A stretch of DNA of 64,000 nucleotides, taken from the NCBI GenBank assembly GCA_963710135.1, contig CAVPYY010000010.1:1-64000 (forward strand), in the 5' to 3' direction. The position numbers and the translations under genes are program-made. The stretch is from SG8-30 sp963710135. GTDB taxonomy: Bacteria; Pseudomonadota; Gammaproteobacteria; Steroidobacterales; Steroidobacteraceae. Positions 17,578 through 27,089 of this stretch are shown piece by piece (the first letter of the stretch is position 1; each line of letters begins with the position of its first letter). Below the pieces are notes generated by a model, which saw only the letters and a list, made by a program, of their open reading frames with translations, searched no databases and had not been told where the DNA came from.

Positions 17578-18745
17578 ATGTTGCGCGGCCGTATCCTGCG
17601 TTCAGTCGGCGAGGCCGCCGCCGCCGAGTGGAACGCGCTCGACCTGCGCGGCAGCCCGTTTCTCCGGCACGAGTTCCTGCACGCCGCCGAGCACAGCGGC
17701 TCGGCCAGCGCGGCGACCGGCTGGACGCCGGCCCACGCCATCGTCGAGGCGGACGGCCGACTGGTTGGCGCGATGCCGCTCTATGCCAAGACCCACAGCT
17801 GGGGCGAGTTCGTCTTCGACTTCGCCTGGGCGCGCGCCTACGAGGAGAATGGCCTCCCCTACTACCCGAAGCTGGTCAGCGCCGTGCCCTTCACGCCCGC
17901 CAACGGGCCGCGACTGCTGGTGCACCCGGCGGCCGACGGCGCGGCGGTTCGCAAGCTGCTGCTCGAACTCGCCCGCAGCCTGTGCGATGAAATCGGGGCC
18001 TCGTCCCTGCACGTGCTGTTCGCGGACGCCGAGGACAAGGCGTGGTTCGAGGCCCAAGGCCTGTCGCCACGGCTGGATTGCCAGTTCCAGTGGCGCAACC
18101 AAGGCTACGGCAGCTACGAGGACTTCCTGGCGACCTTCACCGCGGAGAAGCGCAAGAAGGCGCGGCGCGAGCGTCGTCGCGTCGTCGAGGCAGGCATCCA
18201 CTTCGTGGAGCTGACGGGTCGGCGATCTCGACCGGCATCGCCTGGAGGTCGTGTATGCCCTGCACGCCCGCACCTTCGCGGAGCGCGGCAATCCCCCCTA
18301 TTTCTCGCTCGACTTCTTCGAGGAAATCGCCCGCACCCTGCCCGAGGCGCTGATCGTGAAGCTCGCCCTGCTCGGCGAGGATCCGGTCGCCTGCGCCGTG
18401 TTCCTGCGCGGCGAAGACACGCTGTATGGACGCTACTGGGGCGCCGCCGGCGAGTTCCACAGCCTGCATTTCGAGGCGTGCTATCACCAGGGCGTGGAGT
18501 ACTGCATCCGGGAGGGCATCGCGCGCTTCGAGCCGGGCACCCAGGGCGAGCACAAGATCGCGCGCGGTTTCTCACCCACGCCGGTGTGGTCGCTGCACGA
18601 TATTCGCCACCCGGGATTCCGGCGCGCCATCGACAGCTATCTCGAGCGTGAGCGCGCCCACATGCAGGCGTACATCGACGCGGTGCACGCGCACGTTCCC
18701 TTTCGCCGGGCCGAGCCCGAGCCCGTGCTCGACCCGGGAGGCTGA
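17578..18745 (+). CDS. GNAT-fold protein of the DUF482/FemAB-like 'peptidogalycan' family (one frame break)
   Basis: Two frames join into about 388 residues. The first reads 'AAAAEWNALDLRGSPFLRHE', 'HSWGEFVFDFAWARAYEENG' and 'YYPKLVSAVPFTPANGPRLL', ending at 'FTAEKRKKARRERRRV' and 'FVELTG'. The second resumes with 'LDRHRLEVVYALHARTFAER' and contains 'FEPGTQGEHKIARGFSPTPV', the family's best-known block. The break is at about 18215-18226 (one extra base or two missing). The family has two GNAT folds and is often annotated as peptidoglycan/biofilm-related; no substrate is established to my knowledge. It lies between trxB and aat. Confidence 0.8.
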
Positions 18746-18748
18746 GTC

Positions 18749-19435
18749 ATGTCGGGCGTCGTCTGGCTGCGAGAGACCGACCCCCCGGAAGCGCTCCCGG
18801 CGACGCGCTATGCCCTGGCCGAGCCGAACGGACTGCTGGCGGTTGGCGGGAGCCTGTCGCCAGCGTGGCTGCTGCACGCCTACGCGCGCGGGGTCTTCCC
18901 GTGGTTCTCCGACGGGCAGCCGATCCTGTGGTGGACGCCCGATCCCCGTGCCGTGCTGTATCCAGAGGAGTTTCGCGTCACGCGCAGCCTGGCGAAATCG
19001 ATCCGCAATGGCGGCTACGACATCCGCCTGGACACGGCCTTCGCCGAGGTCGTGCGCGCCTGCGCGGCGCCGCGCCGGGGTGAGCCGGGCACGTGGATCA
19101 CCCCTGCGATGCACGATTCCTATCTGCAGCTGCATCGCGCGGGCCATGCCCACTCGGTCGAGGCCTGGCACGCGGGTCGCCTGGTCGGAGGCTTGTATGG
19201 CGTCGCGCTCGGCCGGGTCTTCTTTGGCGAGTCCATGTTCGCAACCCGCCGTGATGCCTCCAAAGTCGCGCTCGCCCGGCTCGTGGCGGAGTGCCAACGC
19301 CGCGGGGTCCGGCTGATCGACTGCCAGATGGCCACCGCTCACCTGCGTTCGCTGGGCAGCCGCTCCATTCCAAGGGCTGAATTCGAGGCCGTGCTGGCGC
19401 AACACGCCCGTCGTGACGCCGATGTGTGGCAATAA
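18749..19435 (+). CDS. aat: Leucyl/phenylalanyl-tRNA-protein transferase
   Basis: 228 residues. Family blocks in order: 'GLLAVGGSLSPAWLLHAYARG' shortened to its core GLLAVGGSLSP, 'GVFPWFSDGQPILWWTPDPR', 'WITPAMHDSYLQLH', 'GGLYGVALGRVFFGESMF', and 'LIDCQMATAHLRSLGSRSIP'. It adds Leu or Phe to the N-terminus of proteins starting with Lys/Arg. This creates the N-degron read by ClpS and degraded by ClpAP, both encoded just downstream on the other strand, so the window holds the whole N-end-rule branch. Confidence 0.95.
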   Translation: MSGVVWLRETDPPEALPATRYALAEPNGLLAVGGSLSPAWLLHAYARGVFPWFSDGQPILWWTPDPRAVLYPEEFRVTRSLAKSIRNGGYDIRLDTAFAEVVRACAAPRRGEPGTWITPAMHDSYLQLHRAGHAHSVEAWHAGRLVGGLYGVALGRVFFGESMFATRRDASKVALARLVAECQRRGVRLIDCQMATAHLRSLGSRSIPRAEFEAVLAQHARRDADVWQ

Positions 19436-19447
19436 CGCGACATCGAA

Positions 19448-19476
19448 TTGCGCTATGAGCCCGCGTACGGCACAAT
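19448..19476 (+). promoter_or_regulatory. Candidate promoter of infA
   Basis: TTGCGC (19448-19453) and CACAAT (19471-19476) are 17 bp apart, 32 bp before the infA ATG at 19509. The match is moderate. Confidence 0.4.
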
Positions 19477-19508
19477 CCGCGCGCTCGTTTCCACCCTTGC
19501 GAGAGTGA

Positions 19509-19727
19509 ATGTCCAAAGAAGATGCGATTCAGATGGAAGGCGAGGTCGCCGAGACCCTGCCAAACACGACTTTCCGCGTGAAACTCGCGAACGGGCACAT
19601 TGTGACTGCCCACATCTCCGGCAAGATGCGCAAGCACTACATCCGGATTCTCACCGGTGACAAGGTCACCGTCGAGTTGACCCCCTACGATCTCACCAAG
19701 GGCCGCATCGTCTACCGCGCGCGTTAA
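19509..19727 (+). CDS. infA: Translation initiation factor IF-1
   Basis: 72 residues, the exact family length: a single OB-fold with 'MEGEVAETLPNTTFRVKLAN', 'GHIVTAHISGKMRKHYIRIL' and 'GDKVTVELTPYDLTKGRIVY'. It occupies the 30S A site and aids IF-2 and IF-3. Essential. Converges with clpA 8 bp downstream, and I see no clear hairpin between them. Confidence 0.97.
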   Translation: MSKEDAIQMEGEVAETLPNTTFRVKLANGHIVTAHISGKMRKHYIRILTGDKVTVELTPYDLTKGRIVYRAR

Positions 19728-19734
19728 CCCGCCC

Positions 19735-22005
19735 TCAGCGGATCAGTTCCGGCTCGCGCGCAGACCTGCAGATCAGATCCAGGCGATCCTCGTCCTCGAG
19801 CAGCGTGACGCGCACGCTGCCGCCTTCGGCGAGACGCCCGAACAGCAGCTCCTCGGCCAGTGGCCGCTTCACGTGCTCCTGGATGATCCGTGCCATCGGG
19901 CGCGCGCCCATCTTCGGGTCGTAGCCCTTGACGGCGATCCAGGCGCGCGCCGCGTCGTCCACGGTCAGCGCGACGTTCTTCTGCTCCAGCTGCGCCTCGA
20001 CCTCGACCAGCAGCTTGTCCACCACCCGCTCGATGGTGCGCGGGTCCAGTGACTGGAACTGGATCACCGCATCCAGGCGGTTGCGGAACTCGGGCGAGAA
20101 CATGCGGCGAATCGCCTCCATGCCGTCGGGCGCGTTGTCCTGCGGGGCGAAGCCAATGCCGGGCCGGCTCATCTCGAACGCACCGGCGTTGGTGGTCATG
20201 ACGATGATCACGTGGCGGAAATCCGCCTTGCGGCCGTTGTTGTCGGTCAGGGTGCCGTGGTCCATCACCTGCAGCAGCAGGTTGAACACGTCCGGATGGG
20301 CCTTCTCGATCTCGTCGAGCAGCAGCACGCTGTGCGGATGCTTGGCAACCGCTTCCGTGAGCAGCCCGCCCTGGTCGAACCCGACGTAGCCCGGGGGCGC
20401 GCCGATGAGGCGCGACACGGTGTGCCGCTCCATGTACTCGGACATGTCGAAGCGTATGAATTCCACGCCGAGCGCGATGGCCAGCTGGCGGGTGACTTCC
20501 GTCTTGCCGACACCCGTCGGACCCGCGAACAGGAACGAACCCACCGGGCGCCGATCGGTCCCCAGGCCCGCGCGCGACATCTTGATGGCGGCGCACAAAG
20601 CCTCGATGGCCGGATCCTGGCCGTAGATCACCAGCTTCAGGTTGCGATCCAGGTTCTTGAGGGTCTCGCGATCCGACAGCGAGACGTTGGCAGGAGGGAT
20701 GCGCGCCATGCGGGCCACCACCGACTCGATCTGCTCCACCGAGACCACGCCCTGCTGCTCACCGGCCGGCTTGAGGCGCAAGGCCGCGCCCGCCTCGTCG
20801 ACCACGTCGATGGCTTTGTCGGGCATGTGGCGATCGCCGATGTGGCGCGATGCCAGCTCGGCCGCGGCTTCCAGCGCCTCGTCCGTGTAGCGCACGCCGT
20901 GATGTTCCTCGAAGCGCGAGCGCAGGCCCTTGAGGATCTCCACTGTCTCGGCCACGGTCGGTTCCACCACGTCGATCTTCTGGAAGCGACGCGCCAGCGC
21001 GTGATCCTTCTCGAAGATCCCGCGGTATTCCTGGTAGGTGGTGGATCCGATGCAGCGCAGCTCGCCGCTCGCCAGCACCGGCTTGATCAGGTTCGACGCA
21101 TCCATGACGCCGCCGGACGCCGCGCCGGCGCCGATGACGGTGTGGATCTCGTCGATGAACAGCACCGCCCCGGGCTGCTTGCGCAGCTCGCTGACGACTG
21201 CCTTCAGTCGCTTCTCGAAGTCGCCGCGGTACTTGGTGCCCGCGATCAGCGCGCCCATGTCGAGCGAATAGATGGTGCTGTCGGTCAGCACGTCCGGCAC
21301 CTTGCCCTCGACGATGAGGCGCGCGAGTCCCTCGGCGATGGCGGTCTTGCCGACGCCCGCCTCGCCCACATACAGCGGGTTGTTCTTGCGGCGCCTGCAG
21401 AGGATCTCGATGGTCCGCTCGATTTCGAGCTGGCGCCCGATCAGCGGATCGATGCGCCCGTCGAGCGCCATCTGGTTGAGGTTGGCGCAATACTTGTCGA
21501 GCGCGCTGCCGCCCGCCTCGGCCGCCTCGCCCTCCGGCGCCTCTTCCTTGCTCTCGCTCTCGCGTCCCTCGACACCGCGCGACAGGCCATGGGAGATGAA
21601 ATTCACCACGTCGAGACGCGCCACATCCTGCAGGGAGAGCAGGTAGGCGGCGTGCGACTGCTTCTCGCTGAAGATCGCCACCAGCACATTGGCGACGGTG
21701 ACCTCCTTCTTGCCGCTCGACTGCACGTGGAACACCGCGCGTTGCAGCACTCGCTGGAAGCCCAGCGTCGGCTGGACCTCGCGATCGTCGTCATCGGGCA
21801 GGCGCGGCGTGGTCTCTTCGATGAACTTCGCCAGGTCGCGCTTCAGCACCGCGAGGTCAGCGCCGCAGGCGGTCAGGATCTCGCGCACCTTCGGCGTGTC
21901 GACGATGGCGAGCAGCAGATGCTCCACCGTCATGTACTCGTGACGCTGCTCGCGCGCGCGCTGAAAGGCCTCGTTCAGGCAGAATTCGAGTTCACTGGAA
22001 AGCAC
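19735..22005 (-). CDS. clpA: ATP-dependent Clp protease ATPase subunit ClpA
   Basis: 756 residues, same as E. coli. The N domain (1-145) binds ClpS. AAA1 has Walker A GEAGVGKTAIAEGLA and 'VLFIDEIHTVIGAG'; AAA2 has GPTGVGKTEVTRQLA, 'MSEYMERHTVSRLIGAPPGY' and 'VLLLDEIEKAHPDVFNLLLQ'. Between the first Walker region and the tail, the 'IGFAPQDN' type loop needed for ClpP docking is readable as GIGFAPQDN. It unfolds substrates and feeds them to ClpP, which is not in this window. Starts 1 bp after clpS ends, so the two are cotranscribed. Confidence 0.96.
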   Translation of the reverse strand: MLSSELEFCLNEAFQRAREQRHEYMTVEHLLLAIVDTPKVREILTACGADLAVLKRDLAKFIEETTPRLPDDDDREVQPTLGFQRVLQRAVFHVQSSGKKEVTVANVLVAIFSEKQSHAAYLLSLQDVARLDVVNFISHGLSRGVEGRESESKEEAPEGEAAEAGGSALDKYCANLNQMALDGRIDPLIGRQLEIERTIEILCRRRKNNPLYVGEAGVGKTAIAEGLARLIVEGKVPDVLTDSTIYSLDMGALIAGTKYRGDFEKRLKAVVSELRKQPGAVLFIDEIHTVIGAGAASGGVMDASNLIKPVLASGELRCIGSTTYQEYRGIFEKDHALARRFQKIDVVEPTVAETVEILKGLRSRFEEHHGVRYTDEALEAAAELASRHIGDRHMPDKAIDVVDEAGAALRLKPAGEQQGVVSVEQIESVVARMARIPPANVSLSDRETLKNLDRNLKLVIYGQDPAIEALCAAIKMSRAGLGTDRRPVGSFLFAGPTGVGKTEVTRQLAIALGVEFIRFDMSEYMERHTVSRLIGAPPGYVGFDQGGLLTEAVAKHPHSVLLLDEIEKAHPDVFNLLLQVMDHGTLTDNNGRKADFRHVIIVMTTNAGAFEMSRPGIGFAPQDNAPDGMEAIRRMFSPEFRNRLDAVIQFQSLDPRTIERVVDKLLVEVEAQLEQKNVALTVDDAARAWIAVKGYDPKMGARPMARIIQEHVKRPLAEELLFGRLAEGGSVRVTLLEDEDRLDLICRSAREPELIR

Positions 22006-22335
22006 TCAAGCCTCCTCCATCGTGCACAGCAGCGGATGCTGGTGCTGTCTTGCGTAGCTCGTGACCTGCGCCACCTTGGTCTCGGCGATCTCGAACGTGA
22101 ACACGCCGCAGACTCCCTTGCCCTTGGTATGGACTTCCAGCATGACCCGGGTCGCCCGCGGCCGGTCCAGGCCGAATATCCGCTGCAGCACGTCCACCAC
22201 GAACTCCATCGGCGTGAAGTCGTCGTTGATCAGCAATACCTGGTACAGCGGCGGCTTCTTGAGGCGTGGCAGCGCCTCCTCGACCACCAGGCTGTGACCG
22301 GTCTGTTGTCCGTCCTTGTCCTCGTCTGCGCTCAC
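22006..22335 (-). CDS. clpS: ClpA adaptor ClpS
   Basis: 109 residues from a GTG at 22335 with AGGAAA just upstream; an upstream ATG at 22413 would add 26 residues unlike the family. 'PPLYQVLLINDDFTPMEFVV' holds the N-degron pocket residues (Asn-Asp-Asp, Met), followed by 'RIFGLDRPRATRVMLEVHTK' and 'GKGVCGVFTFEIAETKV'. It brings N-degron substrates (including those made by Aat) to ClpAP. First gene of a clpS-clpA operon. Confidence 0.93.
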   Translation of the reverse strand: MSADEDKDGQQTGHSLVVEEALPRLKKPPLYQVLLINDDFTPMEFVVDVLQRIFGLDRPRATRVMLEVHTKGKGVCGVFTFEIAETKVAQVTSYARQHQHPLLCTMEEA

Positions 22336-22541
22336 TGCATTTCCTGCGACGGGGCCGTTCGATGCGCCGCCGCGACTTGTTCCCTTTATAGGGCTCCGTG
22401 ACCCTTCGCACAAGGATGCCCGGCGGGTTCAGCGCGCGCGGCACCGAAGGTCCTTTACGGAATTACCGAAAGCCGCCGAGCCGTCCTGAGGAATCGCACT
22501 CAAGTGCCCGGATGGGCGGGATTTTCCACCTTCCCTGCGCC

Positions 22542-22571
22542 TTGTGACCAGTGCCCTGTAACCCGTATGAT
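22542..22571 (+). promoter_or_regulatory. Candidate promoter of the gspCDEF operon
   Basis: TTGTGA (22542-22547), 18 bp, then TATGAT (22566-22571), about 50 bp before the gspC ATG. The remainder of the 286-bp clpS-gspC gap shows no gene. Confidence 0.5.
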
Positions 22572-22621
22572 GAGGCGTCCTCGAATCCGGATCGGCAGTC
22601 CGTCAAGCCAAAGCACGCGAC

Positions 22622-23560
22622 ATGCAGTCTTTCTCCAAGCTGGCCTCGCTAGGCAGTGCCTCGGGCGGCGCCCTCAGTGCGCGGCTGCTGAACGCCGCGC
22701 CGACCGCCGTGGCGGTGCTGCTGGTGATCGTGCTCGCAGCACAGCTCGCCTCGCTGGTGTGGCGCGTGCTGGCGCCGGCACCGACGCCCACCGTCACCGC
22801 GCCGGTGGCCGGACCGTCGGCCGCCGTGAACGTCGCCGGCCTGGTCAACGCGCACCTGTTCGGCACGGCCGCGGTGACCGCCACCGGCGACGCCGCCTCG
22901 GCACCCACCACCAATCTGCGGCTGGTGCTGGCGGGCACCCTCGCCGGCCCCGACCCCGAGCAGGGCTGGGCGATCATCGGCGAGACCACGCAAAGCGCGC
23001 GGGTCTACGCCACCGGGGCCTCGCTTCCGGGTGGCGCCAGCCTGAAGGCCGTTTACGCGGACCGCGTGCTGTTGCAGCGCGGTGCGGCGCTCGAGTCGCT
23101 GCCCCTGCCGCGACTGGCAGGCGGTGCGGGCCCGACCCCGATCGTCTATCAGCAGGGCACTCCGACCTACCCCGAGGCGGGCTCGAACTCGCTCGCGCAG
23201 AGCGTCCAGCAGCTGGTCGCCCAGAACCCGGGGGCGATCTCCGAGATCATCCGTCCGCAGCCGGTGTTCGCCGGCGGCGAGCAGAAGGGCTATCGGGTCT
23301 ACCCGGGGCGCAACCGCGCGCAGTTCGCCAAGCTCGGCCTGATGCCGGGCGACCTCGTGGTCGCCGTGAACGGCACCCCGCTGAATGACCCCAGCCAGGG
23401 GATGGAAATGCTGCGTGGCGTTGGCGAGGGTTCGCCTGTCATGCTCAGCATCGAGCGCAACGGTCAGCCACAGCAGGTGACCGTCGACCCGAGCCAGGTG
23501 CTCGCTGAACTTCCCGACGCGGCCGGCCAGCAATCGTCGCCGGACTCCACCGAAGAATAG
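22622..23560 (+). CDS. gspC: Type II secretion protein C (inner-membrane clamp, PDZ type)
   Basis: 312 residues. One transmembrane segment (about 27-50, TAVAVLLVIVLAAQLASLVW) follows a short cytoplasmic tail. The homology region 'VNAHLFGTAAV', then 'LRLVLAGTLAGPDPEQGWAI' and 'IGETTQSARVYATGASLPGG', contacts the secretin's N0 domain. The C-terminal PDZ domain is readable in 'AKLGLMPGDLVVAVNGTPLN' and 'MLRGVGEGSPVMLSIER'. It links the outer-membrane GspD to the inner-membrane platform and selects substrates. First gene of gspC-D-E-F. Confidence 0.9.
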   Translation: MQSFSKLASLGSASGGALSARLLNAAPTAVAVLLVIVLAAQLASLVWRVLAPAPTPTVTAPVAGPSAAVNVAGLVNAHLFGTAAVTATGDAASAPTTNLRLVLAGTLAGPDPEQGWAIIGETTQSARVYATGASLPGGASLKAVYADRVLLQRGAALESLPLPRLAGGAGPTPIVYQQGTPTYPEAGSNSLAQSVQQLVAQNPGAISEIIRPQPVFAGGEQKGYRVYPGRNRAQFAKLGLMPGDLVVAVNGTPLNDPSQGMEMLRGVGEGSPVMLSIERNGQPQQVTVDPSQVLAELPDAAGQQSSPDSTEE

Positions 23561-23573
23561 GGTCCGGCCAAGG

Positions 23574-25589
23574 ATGATCTACATGACAGTCCGACAACTC
23601 CCCGCGCTCGCACTGACGGTGCTGCTCCTTACGGCCGCCGCCGCCCAGGCCCAGCAGGGCGCGATGATCACGCCGAACTACAAGGACGCCGACATCGGCC
23701 AGGTGATCGAGGCCGTCAGCCAGGTGACCGGCAAGAATTTCATCGTGGACCCGCGCGTGCGCGCGCAGGTCACCATGCTGTCCTCCACGCCGATGAGCGC
23801 CGGGGCGTTCTACGAGGCTTTCCTGGCGATCCTGCAGGTGCACGGTTTCATCGCGGTGCCCTCGGGCGACGTCATCAAGATCCTGCCGGACGCGAATGCC
23901 CGGCAGGTTCCCGCCAATGACCTGCCAGATCGCGTCAGCGCCACCTCCGACGAGATCGTCACCCAGGTCATCCAGGTGAGGAACATCTCGGCGGCGCAGC
24001 TGGTGCCGATCTTGCGGCCATTGATTCCCCAGTACGGGCACCTGGCCGCGTATCCGTCGTCCAACATGCTGATCATTTCCGACCGCGCCGCCAACGTGAA
24101 CCGCATGGCGCGGATCATCCAGCGCATCGACACCAGCGGCGATGCCGAGATCGACGTGATCCGCCTCGAGCACGCCTCGGCCGCCGACATCGTCAGGGTG
24201 GTCAATGCGCTGAGCGCGGCGGGCGCCGGCGAGGGCGCGACCGGCGCCAAGGTCGTCGGCGACGACCGCACCAACAGCGTGCTGCTGTCCGGCGACTCGG
24301 GCCAGCGTCTGCGGATGCGCACGCTGATTACGCACCTCGACACCCCGCTCGAGGCCGGTGGGGATACCCAGGTGCGGTACCTGCGTTACGCCGACGCCGA
24401 GAAGATCGCCGGCAAGCTGAAGGAACAGATTCAGGGCACCGTGGCGGCCACGGGCGGCGCCCCGGGCGCCGGCGGTTCGCCGGGCGGCGTAGACCGTTCG
24501 ATCGTCATCTGGGCCGAGCCGGAGACCAACGCGCTGATCATCACCGCGCCGCCCAAGGTGATGCGCTCCTTCATGGACGTGATCGACAAGATCGACATCC
24601 GCCGCGCGCAGGTGATCATCGAGGCCATGCTGGTCGAGGTGACCGGCGACGCCACCCGGGACCTCGGCGTCAACTGGCTGATCGACGGCTCGAACGACAA
24701 CTTCCTGGTGGGGCTGTTCAACCAGCCCATCGCCGGGATCGACCTGGCAACCGTCGCGCGGGCCGTGGATGATCCAAGTTCGGTCACCAGCGCGCCCAGC
24801 GGTTTCACGCTGGCCGCGGGTCGCCGCCAGGACAGCGGCACAAACTTCGCCGCGATCCTGCGCGCCCTCTCCGGTGACGGCGACACCAATGTCCTGTCGA
24901 TGCCATCGGTGATCACCCTCGACAAGGAGGAAGCGCAGATCAAGGTGGCCCAGGAAGTGCCGTTCATCACCGGCCAGTTCACCAACACCGGCAGCACCGG
25001 TGGCGCGGTCAACCCCTTCACCACCATCCAGCGCGAGGAAGTGGGCACCATCCTGAAGATCACGCCGCAGATCACCGACGAAGACACCATCATGCTCAAG
25101 ATCGAGCAGGAGGCCTCCGGCCTGACCGCCTCCCCGGTTGCGGGTGCGGTCGACCTGGTCACGAACAAGCGCACCATCACCACGCGCGTGCTGGTCGATG
25201 ACGGCGGCATGCTGGTGCTGGGTGGCCTGATCGAGGACCGCCTTACCGAAAGCGAGCAGCGCGTGCCGCTGCTCGGCAGCATCCCGATCCTCGGCGAGCT
25301 GTTCCGCACCCGCAGCACCCAGAAGACCAAGACCAACCTGATGGTTTTCATCCGCCCGCGCATCATCCGCGACAGCGAACAGGCGGCGATCGAAACCAAC
25401 GCCAAGTACAACTACATGCGCGACCTGCAGCTCGGCCGCAACGACGGCAAGGTTAACCTCATGCCCGGGGCCACCCAGCCCTTGCTGCCGGAACTCGAAG
25501 CGCCCGCCGCACCACAGCCGGTGCCTGGCATGGCGACGATGGATGGCACGACGACGCCGCTGCCTCCGCCGGGCCAGCCGGAGGGTTGA
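23574..25589 (+). CDS. gspD: Type II secretion outer-membrane secretin
   Basis: 671 residues. The signal peptide ends at AQAQQ. The N0 domain is 'PNYKDADIGQVIEAVSQVTG' and 'KNFIVDPRVRAQVTMLS'; N1-N3 repeats include 'YPSSNMLIISDRAANVNRMA' and 'DDRTNSVLLSGDSGQRLRM'. The secretin core has 'NVLSMPSVITLDKEEAQIKV', 'VPFITGQFTNTGST' and 'DGGMLVLGGLIEDRLTESEQ', then 'VPLLGSIPILGELFR', all family hallmarks. It forms the 15-mer channel through which folded exoproteins leave. A short Pro/Ala-rich tail could be a pilotin site. Confidence 0.95.
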   Translation: MIYMTVRQLPALALTVLLLTAAAAQAQQGAMITPNYKDADIGQVIEAVSQVTGKNFIVDPRVRAQVTMLSSTPMSAGAFYEAFLAILQVHGFIAVPSGDVIKILPDANARQVPANDLPDRVSATSDEIVTQVIQVRNISAAQLVPILRPLIPQYGHLAAYPSSNMLIISDRAANVNRMARIIQRIDTSGDAEIDVIRLEHASAADIVRVVNALSAAGAGEGATGAKVVGDDRTNSVLLSGDSGQRLRMRTLITHLDTPLEAGGDTQVRYLRYADAEKIAGKLKEQIQGTVAATGGAPGAGGSPGGVDRSIVIWAEPETNALIITAPPKVMRSFMDVIDKIDIRRAQVIIEAMLVEVTGDATRDLGVNWLIDGSNDNFLVGLFNQPIAGIDLATVARAVDDPSSVTSAPSGFTLAAGRRQDSGTNFAAILRALSGDGDTNVLSMPSVITLDKEEAQIKVAQEVPFITGQFTNTGSTGGAVNPFTTIQREEVGTILKITPQITDEDTIMLKIEQEASGLTASPVAGAVDLVTNKRTITTRVLVDDGGMLVLGGLIEDRLTESEQRVPLLGSIPILGELFRTRSTQKTKTNLMVFIRPRIIRDSEQAAIETNAKYNYMRDLQLGRNDGKVNLMPGATQPLLPELEAPAAPQPVPGMATMDGTTTPLPPPGQPEG

Positions 25590-25591
25590 TC

Positions 25592-27089
25592 TTGAACGCC
25601 GCCCTCGAGCCCCTGCGACCGATTGCCGGACCGCGCGTTTCCTTCGCGTTTGCCAAGCGCCATGGCGTATTCGTCCGCGCCGTCGCGGACGGCAAGGCGC
25701 ACGTGGTCTATCGGCAGGGAGCGACCCCCGCCGCGGTGGCCGAGATCAAGCGCTTCGTCGGCATGCCGCTGGTGATCGAACGCGCGGCCCCGGAGGCTTT
25801 CGAGGAGCTGCTCGGCAAGGCCTATGAGAGCGGTGGCGGCGAGGCCGGGCAGATCGTCGAGGGCATCGAGGGCGAAACCGACCTCGCCGGCCTGGCCGAG
25901 GGCCTGCCGGAGCCGTCCGATCTGCTGGAGAGCGAGGACGATGCGCCGGTCATCCGGCTGATCAACGCCGTGCTGACCCAGGCGATCAAGGAGAATGCCT
26001 CGGACATTCACGTCGAGCCGTTCGAGAACCGGCTGGTGGTCCGCTTCCGGGTCGACGGGGTGCTGCGCGAAGTGCTGCAGACCAAGCGCGCCGTGGCGCC
26101 GCTGCTGGTGTCGCGCATCAAGGTCATGTCGCGGCTGGACATTGCCGAGAAGCGCCTGCCGCAGGACGGCCGCATCAGTCTGCAAGATCGCCGGCCGCGC
26201 GGTCGACGTGCGCGTCTCGACCATCCCCTCGGGCCATGGCGAGCGCGTGGTGATGCGACTGCTGGACAAGCAGGCCGGCCGGCTGGACCTGGCCTCGCTC
26301 GGCATGGAGCCGCGCGTGCAGGCGATGGTCGATGACCTGATCCATCGGCCCCACGGCATCATCCTGGTCACCGGCCCCACGGGCTCCGGCAAGACCACCA
26401 CCCTGTACGCGGCGCTCGAGCGCATCAACGACCACACGCGCAACATCATGACGGTCGAGGACCCGATCGAGTACTACATCGACGGCATCGGCCAGACGCA
26501 GGTCAACACCAAGGTGGAGATGACCTTCGCGCGCGGCCTGCGCGCCATCCTGCGCCAGGATCCGGACGTGGTGATGGTCGGCGAGATCCGCGACACCGAG
26601 ACGGCGCACATCGCCGTGCAGGCGTCGCTGACCGGCCACCTGGTGCTCTCGACCCTGCATACCAACACGGCGGTCGGCGCCGTGACGCGATTGCGCGACA
26701 TGGGCATCGAGCCGTTCCTGCTGTCCTCGACGCTGATCGGCGTGGTGGCCCAGCGCCTGGTGCGCAAGCTCGACCCGGCGACCCGGATCCCCTACGAGGC
26801 CGGCGAGTACGAGCGCCGCCTGCTGAACATTCCGGCGGATGCACCCTCCCCGACCCTCTACCGCCCGGCCCAGGACGCCGCCAACGGCTATCGCGGCCGT
26901 ACCGGTATCTACGAACTCGTGATGATCGACGACACCATGCGCTCGCTGATCCACGACGGCGCCGGCGAGCAGGAAATGGAGCGTCATGCCCGCCGTGCGA
27001 CACCCAGCATCCGGGAAGACGGCCGCGCCAAGGTGCTCGCGGGCGTCACCTCGCTCGAGGAACTGCTCCGCGTCACCCAGGAAGACTGA
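25592..27089 (+). CDS. gspE: Type II secretion ATPase (one extra base)
   Basis: About 498 residues once corrected. The TTG at 25592, with GGAGGG 6 bases upstream, is the likely start. The extra C at about 26183 changes 'DGRISLKIAGRAVDVRV' to a wrong frame; removing it restores the family sequence exactly. After it come 'STIPSGHGERVVMRLLDK', Walker A GPTGSGKTTTLY, the Asp box 'TVEDPIEYYIDGIGQTQVN', Walker B 'RQDPDVVMVGEIRDTETA' and the His box 'HLVLSTLHTNTAVGAVTRL'. It powers pseudopilus assembly from the cytoplasm. Odd: the four zinc-binding cysteines of the C-terminal CM region are all absent (see findings). Confidence 0.93.

Noticed and set aside
20212..22401. 729-codon plus-strand open frame
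   Set aside because: Antisense shadow of clpA-clpS.
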